DNA from: Eubacterium sp.
GTDB lineage: Bacteria > Bacillota > Clostridia > Lachnospirales > Lachnospiraceae
Direction of reading: 5' to 3'
Length of the DNA: 7,321 nucleotides
Assembly: GCA_021442545.1 (NCBI GenBank)
Contig: JABUSX010000269.1
Location: 1 to 7,321 of the forward strand
Shown here: piece by piece, positions 1 to 5,926 of the stretch
Layout: each line of letters begins with the position of its first letter
Position numbering within the stretch: position 1 is the stretch's first letter
Position numbers and translations under genes: made by a program
Notes under the pieces: generated by a model
Databases searched by the model: none
What the model saw: the letters and a program-made list of their open reading frames with translations, nothing else
Told to the model about the DNA's origin: nothing

Positions 1-66
1 TTTTTCCGGACAACTTTGAGGGTGGACAAAACGTGTTGATAAAAAGTCCTGCAGCTCTTGAAAATG

Positions 67-104
67 CCGGCCTGTCAGGTTCGGAATCTGATGGGTCAGG
101 CCGG
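67..104 (-). terminator. Possible intrinsic terminator of the D-2-hydroxyacid dehydrogenase gene
   Basis: An 8-bp perfect stem pairs CCGGCCTG (67-74) with CAGGCCGG (97-104). Nested inside it, TCAG (75-78) can pair with CTGA (88-91), leaving a small bulge. Read on the minus strand, the hairpin starts about a dozen bases after the dehydrogenase stop codon. It is followed by GCATTTTC, so the U-run has only four residues. Stem strength and position fit a Rho-independent terminator, but the short U-run makes this tentative. On the plus strand nothing U-rich follows, and no plus-strand gene ends here. Confidence 0.4.
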
Positions 105-115
105 TCATTCTTGTT

Positions 116-1051
116 TCAAAGACAGAAGTATTCTCGGATCTGTCCGAGGATGATCTTCATAAGCCTTGTGCGGGCTTCCACGCTTGCCCAGGCAATGTGC
201 GGGGTGATGAAGAGCTTTTTGCTGTCTCTGATCCGGAAGAGCGGGTTTTCGGGGCTCATGGGTTCCGCACGAAGAACGTCCAGTCCGGCCGCAGCAATGA
301 GACCTTGCTCGAGGGCATCGGCGAGATCGGCTTCCGCAACGATCTGTCCTCGTCCGACGTTCAGGAAGATGCACGATGGTTTCATTTTTTTCAGGTGCTC
401 CGTGTCAATGAGGTTTTCTGTGTATTCATTCAGCGGCGCATGCACGGAAACGATGTCGGACTGCGCAAGAAGGGTATCCATATCCACCTGATGATAACCC
501 TCCTGAGGAGCACGTCCGGAGGGAGAGGTATAAATGACATCCGCACCGAAGGCGGAAGCAATGTCTGCAACGCGCCGTCCGATGTTTCCGAGTCCGATGA
601 TACCCCAGGTTTTTCCGTTCAGCTCGTAAAAATGCTCCGCAAAATGTGTGAAGACGGTATCGTTGATATACCTTCCCTCTTTCACATACTCATCGTAATA
701 GCGCAGTTTTTCCAGAAGATAGAAAAGCATGGCGAAGGTGTGCTGGGCGACGGATTCCGTAGAATATCCGGCCACATTTCTCCAGGCAATATGCCGCCGG
801 TCAAGATAATCCTTGTCCAGATTATTGGTACCCGTTGCGGTCACGCAGACGAGCTTCAGATTCCGCGCCGAACCGATGGTCTGTTCGTTAACGATCACCT
901 TATTCAGAACCAGCACATCGGCGTCCGTCACGCGCGCCGGAACATCCTCCGGAGCGGAAAACGGGTATTTGACCACTTCACCAAGGGTATCGAAAGCGGA
1001 AAGATCAATATCTTCTCCGATGGTTTTTACATCCAGAAATACGATTTTCAT
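116..1051 (-). CDS. D-2-hydroxyacid dehydrogenase (glycerate dehydrogenase / hydroxypyruvate reductase type)
   Basis: Cytoplasmic NAD(P)-dependent oxidoreductase of 311 residues, the usual family length. It probably interconverts a 2-keto acid (hydroxypyruvate, glyoxylate or similar) and its D-2-hydroxy acid. Visible hallmarks are the Rossmann glycine motif GLGNIG at 153-158, catalytic Arg234 in NVGRGQIV, Glu263 in RAEP and His285 in TPHIAWAS. These are the Arg-Glu-His set of the D-isomer-specific 2-hydroxyacid dehydrogenase family. After the second strand of the nucleotide fold (VIYTSPSGR, 172-180) the acidic residue typical of strict NAD enzymes is absent, so NADP use is possible. The ATG at 1051 is chosen because AAGGAG lies 9 bases upstream. 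The in-frame ATG at 1117 has no good ribosome binding site and would add 22 residues unlike the family. The gene is transcribed alone and divergently from the PHP gene. The exact substrate cannot be read from sequence; hprA-like is the closest general label. Confidence 0.93.
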   Translation of the reverse strand: MKIVFLDVKTIGEDIDLSAFDTLGEVVKYPFSAPEDVPARVTDADVLVLNKVIVNEQTIGSARNLKLVCVTATGTNNLDKDYLDRRHIAWRNVAGYSTESVAQHTFAMLFYLLEKLRYYDEYVKEGRYINDTVFTHFAEHFYELNGKTWGIIGLGNIGRRVADIASAFGADVIYTSPSGRAPQEGYHQVDMDTLLAQSDIVSVHAPLNEYTENLIDTEHLKKMKPSCIFLNVGRGQIVAEADLADALEQGLIAAAGLDVLRAEPMSPENPLFRIRDSKKLFITPHIAWASVEARTRLMKIILGQIREYFCL

Positions 1052-1060
1052 TCTGTCTTT

Positions 1061-1066
1061 CTCCTT
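1061..1066 (-). promoter_or_regulatory. Ribosome binding site fixing the dehydrogenase start
   Basis: AAGGAG on the minus strand lies 9 bases before the ATG at 1051. It decides in favour of this start over the longer in-frame ATG at 1117. Confidence 0.85.
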
Positions 1067-1080
1067 ACAATTTCTTATGC

Positions 1081-1169
1081 TGCTGATCCTCCCTGAGGAT
1101 CCCGCGGCATATCGCATCTTATCTGAACTGCAATTTTATTACTGCCGGATCTCCCTGAGGATCCTGCGG
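1081..1169 (-). repeat. Two copies of a 27-base GATC hairpin element in the dehydrogenase leader
   Basis: Copy 1 is 1081-1107 and copy 2 is 1143-1169, offset 62 bases. They match at 22 of 27 positions, with an identical 14-base core CTCCCTGAGGATCC (1089-1102 and 1151-1164) and a shared GCGG three-prime end. In copy 1, GATCCT (1085-1090) and AGGATC (1096-1101) form a perfect 6-bp inverted repeat around CCCTG. In copy 2 the pairing is GGATC/GATCC (1147-1151 with 1160-1164). Both lie between the candidate minus-strand promoter and the dehydrogenase ribosome binding site, so they would be transcribed in its leader. On that strand the loops present CAGGG. They could be a duplicated operator, a leader RNA structure or a dispersed repeat; I do not recognise a named element. 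Confidence 0.7.
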
Positions 1170-1228
1170 TGCAGAGCAGCCGGACTGTCGTACAACTACG
1201 TATTCCGCCGATCTTCTATGAGTGTTAT

Positions 1229-1256
1229 ATCATATTTTTATTCATTCTGTGGTAAA
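1229..1256 (-). promoter_or_regulatory. Candidate promoter of the D-2-hydroxyacid dehydrogenase gene
   Basis: On the minus strand TTTACC (-35-like, 1256-1251, four of six matches to TTGACA) is followed after 16 bases by TATGAT (-10-like, 1234-1229, five of six matches to TATAAT), in an AT-rich patch. Transcription would begin near 1222 and give a leader of roughly 170 bases containing both hairpin elements. The -35 match is modest, so this remains a candidate. Confidence 0.35.
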
Positions 1257-1284
1257 ATCATCACAAAGAATCTTTTCTCAGCAG

Positions 1285-1325
1285 GAAACGGATAGCTGTT
1301 TCAGGCGGGGCGGCAGCAGAAACAG
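1285..1325 (+). other. Overlapping, mutually exclusive inverted repeats upstream of the PHP gene
   Basis: GAAAC (1285-1289) can pair with GTTTC (1298-1302). The same segment, as CTGTTTC (1296-1302), can instead pair perfectly with GAAACAG (1319-1325). Only one hairpin can form at a time. No U-run follows either one, so a classical terminator/antiterminator is not supported. The arms are short and could be chance in a purine-rich leader. Confidence 0.3.
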
Positions 1326-1415
1326 ATACCAGCCGAATGCAGAATGGAAAAAGAAGCAGATATCTGCCGAATGCGGAATGGAAAGAGAAAAGGATACCTG
1401 CCGAATGTGAAACGG
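1318..1415 (+). repeat. Imperfect 34-base tandem repeat upstream of the PHP-ATPase-RibF genes
   Basis: CCGAATG recurs at 1333, 1367 and 1401, exactly 34 bases apart. Unit 1 (1333-1366) and unit 2 (1367-1400) agree at 28 of 34 positions. A partial third unit (1401-1415) matches unit 2 at 12 of 15, and the tail of a preceding unit (1318-1332) matches unit 1 at 12 of 15. Each unit is purine-rich in the middle and ends in a GATA-containing segment. At the unit 1-2 junction this becomes the perfect 12-base palindrome GCAGATATCTGC (1356-1367). At the unit 2-3 junction CTGCCG (1398-1403) can pair with CGGCAG (1413-1418). The array ends some 35 bases before the PHP ribosome binding site, a position suited to repeated regulator binding sites. 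Copy number may vary between strains by slippage. Confidence 0.8.
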
Positions 1416-1449
1416 CAGAAAAACATATATTTGCTTTGTAAAGGGTGTC

Positions 1450-1455
1450 AGGAGG
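1450..1455 (+). promoter_or_regulatory. Strong ribosome binding site selecting the TTG start of the PHP gene
   Basis: A perfect AGGAGG lies 7 bases before the TTG at 1463. The alternative in-frame GTG at 1445 lies upstream of this motif and has no spaced ribosome binding site of its own, so TTG is preferred. Confidence 0.8.
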
Positions 1456-1462
1456 ACAGAAT

Positions 1463-2245
1463 TTGAAAATCGATATGCACTGCCACGTCCATGAGGGATC
1501 TGTGGACAGCAAAGTACATCTTGCTGAATATATAGACATTCTCCGGGAAAAAGGGATCGGCGGGATGCTGGTCACGGATCACGATACCTATAACGGCTAC
1601 CGGGCATGGAAGAACCTGTGTAAAAATGAGAAATATAAGGATTTCGTCGTGCTTCAGGGTATCGAATATGACACTCTGGATGCGGGGCATATTCTGGTGA
1701 TCATGCCTGCCGGAACGAAAATGCGCATACTGGAACTGCGGGGAATGCCGCTCGTACAGCTGATGCGGGTCGTCCACAGAAACGGAGGAATACTGGGACC
1801 TGCACATCCGGGCGGAGGGAAATTTTTAAGTTTCGGAAATTCGGTTGAGGGAAGAAGTAAAAGCCGGATCATAGGGCAGTTTGATTTTGTGGAAGGGTTC
1901 AATGCGTGTGAAACCGAGAAATCCAATCAGTATGCACAGAGGCTCGCCCTGAAATACGGTCTTCCGATGGTTGGGGGAAGTGATGCACATAATCCGAGAT
2001 GTGTCGGTCTGGGGTATACAGAGTTCGAAGAAGATGTCCGGACGGAGGATGATCTGATCCGCATGATCCGGAAGAAAAAAAGTGCTGTCGGAAAGGGCGG
2101 ATATTACGGGCATACCCTGAAGAAGAGAATGGGGCCGTTCGGCGAACTTCTGAATTATCTCTACTTCCTTTATAATTATGAAGAGGCCGTGCGTCATTCG
2201 AAAAAGAGGGAAGAGACTCTTAGAAAAGAAGCACCGGATGAATGA
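1463..2245 (+). CDS. PHP-domain metal-dependent phosphoesterase
   Basis: A 260-residue cytoplasmic protein of the PHP (polymerase and histidinol phosphatase) superfamily, which hydrolyses phosphoester bonds using a cluster of two or three metals. The metal-ligand motifs appear in canonical order: DMHCH at 4-8 (His6, His8), TDHD at 38-41 (Asp39, His40), Glu68 in GIEYD, His76 in AGH, His115 in PAHP and the terminal GSDAH at 172-176 (Asp174, His176). The remaining roughly 50 residues are basic and charged, with an aromatic stretch at 229-239, and could bind nucleic acid or another partner. There is no exonuclease or polymerase domain, so it is a stand-alone enzyme. Relatives include nucleoside-bisphosphate phosphatases and oligoribonucleases (YciV/TrpH type); the substrate cannot be assigned here. 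Translation starts at TTG behind AGGAGG. It heads a close-packed plus-strand cluster and ends 17 bases before the ATPase start, or overlaps it as ATGA if the ATPase begins at 2242. Confidence 0.9.
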   Translation: MKIDMHCHVHEGSVDSKVHLAEYIDILREKGIGGMLVTDHDTYNGYRAWKNLCKNEKYKDFVVLQGIEYDTLDAGHILVIMPAGTKMRILELRGMPLVQLMRVVHRNGGILGPAHPGGGKFLSFGNSVEGRSKSRIIGQFDFVEGFNACETEKSNQYAQRLALKYGLPMVGGSDAHNPRCVGLGYTEFEEDVRTEDDLIRMIRKKKSAVGKGGYYGHTLKKRMGPFGELLNYLYFLYNYEEAVRHSKKREETLRKEAPDE

Positions 2246-2249
2246 AATC

Positions 2250-2255
2250 AGGAGA
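2250..2255 (+). promoter_or_regulatory. Ribosome binding site favouring the ATPase start at 2263
   Basis: AGGAGA lies 7 bases before ATG 2263. The alternative ATG at 2242 overlaps the PHP stop codon (ATGA) and has only weakly spaced purines upstream, so it would depend on translational coupling and add seven residues (MKSGEWH) to a conserved-looking N-terminus. Confidence 0.65.
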
Positions 2256-2262
2256 ATGGCAC

Positions 2263-4929
2263 ATGAAATACAAGGGGCTTACAGATAGCGAAATACAGGA
2301 ATCGAGGAAAAAATACGGTGCGAACGTGATTCCGGATTCCGAGCCGACAACGTTCTGGGAGGCATTTAAGGAAACGTTCAAGGATCCCATGATCCGGATC
2401 CTGCTGGTCATCGTGGTCATTATGTTCGTGATGTTCTTCATGGGTCAGGCGAAGATCTACGAACCGATCGGGACGGTCGTGGCCATTCTGATCGTAGCGA
2501 TCGTGACGGCAAAAACGGCGGTCGCCAGTGACACAAAATACCGCGAACTGAAGGACAGCACGAAGAAGGACACCTGCAAGGTGTACCGGAACGGTATTGT
2601 CAGCATCATCGAGGTAGATGATGTCGTCGTGGGGGATAAGGTGATTCTGCAGTCCGGGGATAAGATTCCGGCAGACGGACTGCTGATCGACGGCAGACTT
2701 TCCGTGGATAATTCGGTGCTGAACGGTGAAACGGAAGAATGTAAAAAGAGTGCGGCCCCGGAGGAAGAGGCTTTTCCGGAGGAACTGACCGGTGAGACCT
2801 TCGTGGATGCGCATTCACTCTTCCGCGGCGCCGTTGTCTTCGACGGGGAAGGCGTTCTGGATGTCCGCAAGGTCGGCCTTCAGACGATGATGGGCAGAAT
2901 GGCCGAGGAGATGCAGACGGAAGAACCGGATTCTCCGCTGAAAGTCAAACTGGCGAAGCTTGCAAAACAGATTTCGGTCTTCGGCTACGTGGGAGCGATC
3001 GCGATCTTTGTGCTGTATATGTTCTTTTTCGTGCAGCAGGCCGGCGGCTTTAATGTTTATTTTTCGCTTGGCTGGAGCCAGGTCCTTATGGATGCGATCA
3101 AGGCGCTGTCTCTTGCCATTCTGATCGTCGTCTGTGCCGTGCCGGAAGGTCTGCCGCTGATGATCTCTCTCGTCCTTATGCAGAATACGAGCCGCATGCT
3201 GGATCACAATGTTCTGGTCCGGAAGGCTGTCGGTATTGAAACGGCAGGTTCTCTGAATATTCTGTTCAGCGATAAGACGGGAACCATTACAAAGGGCAGC
3301 CTTGAAGTCGTCCGTTTCTTTACGCCGGACGGAACGGAGATCCCGATCGATGAACTGAAAGAGCACGGAAAGATCCGGGAAATGCTGGATCTCGCCATCG
3401 GGAAAAACACGGGTTCCATGTTTGACGGGGAACACCGTGTGGTAGGAGGAAATGCAACGGATCAGGCGCTGGTGCGCTTCCTGGGGGAAGAGAGTTTCCG
3501 GCGCGTGACGGCAGAAGGAACCCTTCAGGTCGGGAAATCACAGGGATTTAATTCCGCGAACAAGTTCAGCCAGGCAGAGATCCCTGAACTTGGAAAGGTG
3601 TTTTATAAAGGCGCACCGGAACGCTTCCTGGCCGTTTCGAAGAAAGGGCTGGATCCGGACGGAAACGAGAAAGATCTGGTGCTCGATGTTGTAAATGAAA
3701 AGATCGACGGCTATGCGTCCAGAGCCATGAGAGTGCTGGCGTTCGGTTATTCCGTAAGCCCGTTCCGGGAAAGCACCATACAGGATGACGTGGTTCTGAT
3801 CGGTTTTGCCGTGATCCGGGATGATGTCCGTCAGGAGGCAAAAGAGGCGATCCATGAAGTGCAGAGCGCGGGAATCCAGGTGGTCATGATTACGGGAGAC
3901 CGTCTGGAGACGGCAGTCTCTATCGCAAAGGATGCGGGGCTCATCCGTTCGGATACGGACCGTGCGCTGACTTCGGCACAGCTGAATACCATGAGCGATG
4001 AGGAGATCAAGGAGATCATTCCTTCGATCCGCGTGATCGCGCGGGCGCTTCCGACCGATAAATCCCGCCTGGTCAGGCTCTGCCAGGAGATGAATCTGGT
4101 GGTCGGCATGACGGGCGACGGCGTCAACGATTCGCCCGCGCTGAAACGGGCAGATGTCGGCTTCGCCATGGGCAGCGGGACGGAGGCTGCGAAGGAAGCC
4201 GGAGAGATCGTGATCCTGGATGACAACTTCCGGTCGATCAAGGATGCGATCCTTTACGGGCGCACGATCTACAACAATATTCTGAAGTTCTGCAAATTCC
4301 AGCTGGCCATCAACGTTACGGCTGTTATTGTCAGTGCCATCAGCCCCTTCTTCGGTGTGGTGGAACCGCTGAAGGTCACGCATCTGCTTTTCGTCAACCT
4401 GGTAATGGACAGCCTCGGTGCGATCATGCTGGGAAATGAACCGGCACATGAATATTACATGAAAGAAAAACCCAGAAGAAGGGACGAAAGCATTGTCAGC
4501 CGTCCGATGGCAGTTCAGATCGGCGTGGCTGCGATCTGGATGACGATCGTCAGTTTCCTCTTCCTGAAGCTTCCGGTTTTCCTGGATATTTTCGGTTCCG
4601 AAGAAAAGCTTCTCACCGGATATTTCGTGTTCTTTGTCGCAGCGGCACTTTTCAACGGCTTCAACGTCCGGGACAACGGCTTCGGCATTTTTAAGGATCT
4701 GAAAGACAATCCCTCCTTCATGAAGGTATGGGTCCTCATTCTTCTGGTGCAGGCCGCAATCGTAAACGCGCAGCTGGTTCCGATACCGGTTTTCGGATGG
4801 ATCAGTGCCATGTTCAGCTGCACGCCCTTCAGCCCTCTGGGATGGGTGATCGTTTTCGCACTTGCGTTTACGGTCATTCCTGCTGATCTGATAAGAAAAC
4901 TGATTATGAAGCCTGCAAGACAGATATAA
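2263..4929 (+). CDS. P-type cation-transporting ATPase, PMCA-like (probable Ca2+ efflux pump)
   Basis: An 888-residue membrane ATPase, normal length for P2-type cation pumps, and intact. It begins with the cation-ATPase N-terminal region (GLTDSEIQESRKKYG), then has two helices (about 44-61 and 68-86). The actuator domain carries NGET at 154-157 where most relatives have TGES; the key Glu156 is kept. Two more helices follow (about 239-258 and 279-303), the second with the ion-binding PEGLP (294-298). Next come the phosphorylated Asp337 in DKTGT, the nucleotide-binding KGAPE at 449-453, TGD at 544-546 and the hinge TGDGVND at 617-623. Six C-terminal helices follow from about 680. In helix 6, NLVMD (Asn712, Asp716) matches Ca2+ site II of SERCA. 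Helix 5 (AINVTAVIV) lacks the SERCA site I glutamate, as in plasma-membrane pumps, implying one Ca2+ per cycle. It probably exports Ca2+ from the cytoplasm; Mn2+ or another ion cannot be excluded. It sits between the PHP and RibF-like genes in a likely operon. Confidence 0.92.
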   Translation: MKYKGLTDSEIQESRKKYGANVIPDSEPTTFWEAFKETFKDPMIRILLVIVVIMFVMFFMGQAKIYEPIGTVVAILIVAIVTAKTAVASDTKYRELKDSTKKDTCKVYRNGIVSIIEVDDVVVGDKVILQSGDKIPADGLLIDGRLSVDNSVLNGETEECKKSAAPEEEAFPEELTGETFVDAHSLFRGAVVFDGEGVLDVRKVGLQTMMGRMAEEMQTEEPDSPLKVKLAKLAKQISVFGYVGAIAIFVLYMFFFVQQAGGFNVYFSLGWSQVLMDAIKALSLAILIVVCAVPEGLPLMISLVLMQNTSRMLDHNVLVRKAVGIETAGSLNILFSDKTGTITKGSLEVVRFFTPDGTEIPIDELKEHGKIREMLDLAIGKNTGSMFDGEHRVVGGNATDQALVRFLGEESFRRVTAEGTLQVGKSQGFNSANKFSQAEIPELGKVFYKGAPERFLAVSKKGLDPDGNEKDLVLDVVNEKIDGYASRAMRVLAFGYSVSPFRESTIQDDVVLIGFAVIRDDVRQEAKEAIHEVQSAGIQVVMITGDRLETAVSIAKDAGLIRSDTDRALTSAQLNTMSDEEIKEIIPSIRVIARALPTDKSRLVRLCQEMNLVVGMTGDGVNDSPALKRADVGFAMGSGTEAAKEAGEIVILDDNFRSIKDAILYGRTIYNNILKFCKFQLAINVTAVIVSAISPFFGVVEPLKVTHLLFVNLVMDSLGAIMLGNEPAHEYYMKEKPRRRDESIVSRPMAVQIGVAAIWMTIVSFLFLKLPVFLDIFGSEEKLLTGYFVFFVAAALFNGFNVRDNGFGIFKDLKDNPSFMKVWVLILLVQAAIVNAQLVPIPVFGWISAMFSCTPFSPLGWVIVFALAFTVIPADLIRKLIMKPARQI

Positions 4930-4941
4930 GGAACAAAACGG

Positions 4942-5838
4942 ATGGAATCTGGCATGGAACTGAAAACCCCGTTTCCGACAAGGATCGCGTTTGGATTCTT
5001 TGACGGTCTTCATACGGGACACAGAGCAGTGATCGAACGGCTCTCCGGGCACGAGGCGGTCATTCCGGCTGTGCTGAGTTTTTCTGCGGAAGGCTCTCCC
5101 TTTTTGTATTCGGAAAAGGAAAAGGCATGTCTGCTTCGCAGAGCCGGCGTGGAACGGATGTTTTCGATTCCCTATGAGCAGATCCGGGAGCTGACAGGCG
5201 AAGAGCTGGTGCGGGATGTTCTGGCCGGGAAGCTGCAGGCAGGAGAGATCGTGGCGGGCGAAAATCTCTGTTTCGGCCGTGATCACCGGGATGCGGATGC
5301 ACTCAGAACGTACGGAAAGAAATATGGTTTTCAGACAGAAATCGTTCCGGCCGTGAAGGAAGGCGGGGAACCGGTTTCGGCGAATCTGGTCAGAAACGCA
5401 GCGGCAGACGGTGATTTTGAACGCATGAAGATCCTTCTGGGCCATGCTTATCTGCTTCAGGGAACGATAGTTCACGGGAAAGCGGCCGGCCGCAGACACG
5501 ATATGCCCACCGCAAACCTGGCTGTGCATCCGAACAAGATCCTTCCGCCCTTCGGCGTCTATGCGACCGTGTCTCATATCGACGGCGCGTTCTTTTACGG
5601 CATCACAAATATCGGCCGGCGGCCTTCGGATGATAATGACCCCTCCGTCACGATCGAGACGAAACTGAATCACTTCTGTTACGATATTTACGGCAAAGAA
5701 GTCACATTGGAGATCCATGCCTGGCTGCGCGGGATACAGAGGTTTCCCGGAGGTCTGGATGAAGTGCGGGAGCAGCTGCAGAAAGACATGAAAAACATGG
5801 AGAAATACTTTCAGACGCCTGAACGTAATGAATGGTGA
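4942..5838 (+). CDS. ribF: RibF-like bifunctional riboflavin kinase / FAD synthetase, divergent
   Basis: A 298-residue cytoplasmic protein with the RibF two-domain layout. RibF phosphorylates riboflavin to FMN and adenylylates FMN to FAD. The N-terminal adenylyltransferase domain shows GFFDGLHTGH (18-27) and FGRDHR (111-116). However, the Phe-x-Pro-His-Pro motif expected near residue 47 is replaced by SFSAEGSP, and the ISSTxIR motif reads VSANLVR (145-151). The C-terminal riboflavin kinase domain shows VHGKAAGRRHDMPTANL (177-193, usually GRxxGFPTAN), GVYA, TNIGRRPS (222-229) and IETKL with candidate catalytic Glu239. It lacks the usual Leu-Asp-Phe after that glutamate, having NHF instead. It may be a second RibF paralogue, or a kinase whose FAD synthetase half has weakened. 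Start ATG 4942 has AAGGAA about 8 bases upstream, overlapping the ATPase stop; the gap is 12 bases, so co-transcription is very likely. ATG 4954 is a less likely alternative start. Confidence 0.82.
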   Translation: MESGMELKTPFPTRIAFGFFDGLHTGHRAVIERLSGHEAVIPAVLSFSAEGSPFLYSEKEKACLLRRAGVERMFSIPYEQIRELTGEELVRDVLAGKLQAGEIVAGENLCFGRDHRDADALRTYGKKYGFQTEIVPAVKEGGEPVSANLVRNAAADGDFERMKILLGHAYLLQGTIVHGKAAGRRHDMPTANLAVHPNKILPPFGVYATVSHIDGAFFYGITNIGRRPSDDNDPSVTIETKLNHFCYDIYGKEVTLEIHAWLRGIQRFPGGLDEVREQLQKDMKNMEKYFQTPERNEW

Positions 5839-5926
5839 TGGAAAGCATTCACATAATGAGTTCGGATTGTCACAGACGGTCCGTTTCTATCCTCAAAATC
5901 CACACAATCATAATAAAGGTGATTCT

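Larger units (their letters stand above)
1052..1462. other. Divergent intergenic region with repeats, no gene
   Basis: This is the only stretch over 300 bases without a supported gene. From left to right it holds the dehydrogenase ribosome binding site, a duplicated hairpin element (1081-1169), an AT-rich patch around 1220-1260 with a candidate minus-strand promoter, short inverted repeats (1285-1325), an imperfect 34-base tandem repeat (1318-1415), and the ribosome binding site of the PHP gene. Short reading frames cross it, but the 34-base period is not a multiple of three, so the repeat would shift frame in every copy. The frames have no ribosome binding site or recognisable protein. It is best read as regulatory DNA for the two divergent transcription units. 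Confidence 0.7.

Noticed and set aside
1..115. Possible end of a gene or mobile element at the left edge
   Set aside because: Short open stretches exist in some frames, but none shows a recognisable protein. I saw no inverted-repeat end or target duplication that would support an insertion sequence.
1052..1117. N-terminal extension of the dehydrogenase to ATG 1117
   Set aside because: The extra 22 residues come from the duplicated hairpin element and the ribosome binding site. The family starts at MKIVFLD, and AAGGAG is correctly spaced for 1051.
1253..1258. TAAAAT as a -10 box for a plus-strand promoter of the PHP gene, and TATATT at 1426-1431 as another
   Set aside because: Neither has a recognisable -35 at 16-18 bases. 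The plus-strand promoter must be somewhere in 1220-1440, but I cannot place it.
1222..1410. A 62-codon open frame in the intergenic region
   Set aside because: It runs through the 34-base repeat, which would shift frame every copy, and it has no ribosome binding site. The peptide has no family resemblance.
3538..5718. A 726-codon open frame on the minus strand, antisense to the ATPase and RibF-like genes
   Set aside because: It spans two well-supported plus-strand genes and their junction. Its product is rich in Arg, His and Asp with no recognisable domain or ribosome binding site. It is explained by the codon bias of the plus-strand genes.
5867..5893. Possible fruK promoter TTGTCA with TATCCT
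   Set aside because: The -35 match is good, but the spacer is only 15 bases and the -10 is poor. A nearby ACGGTCCGT inverted repeat (5876-5884) is too short to call an operator.
5828..5926. N-terminal extension of fruK overlapping the end of ribF
   Set aside because: The added segment is Asn/His-rich and not FruK-like, while AAAGGTGA directly precedes ATG 5927, where the family begins.
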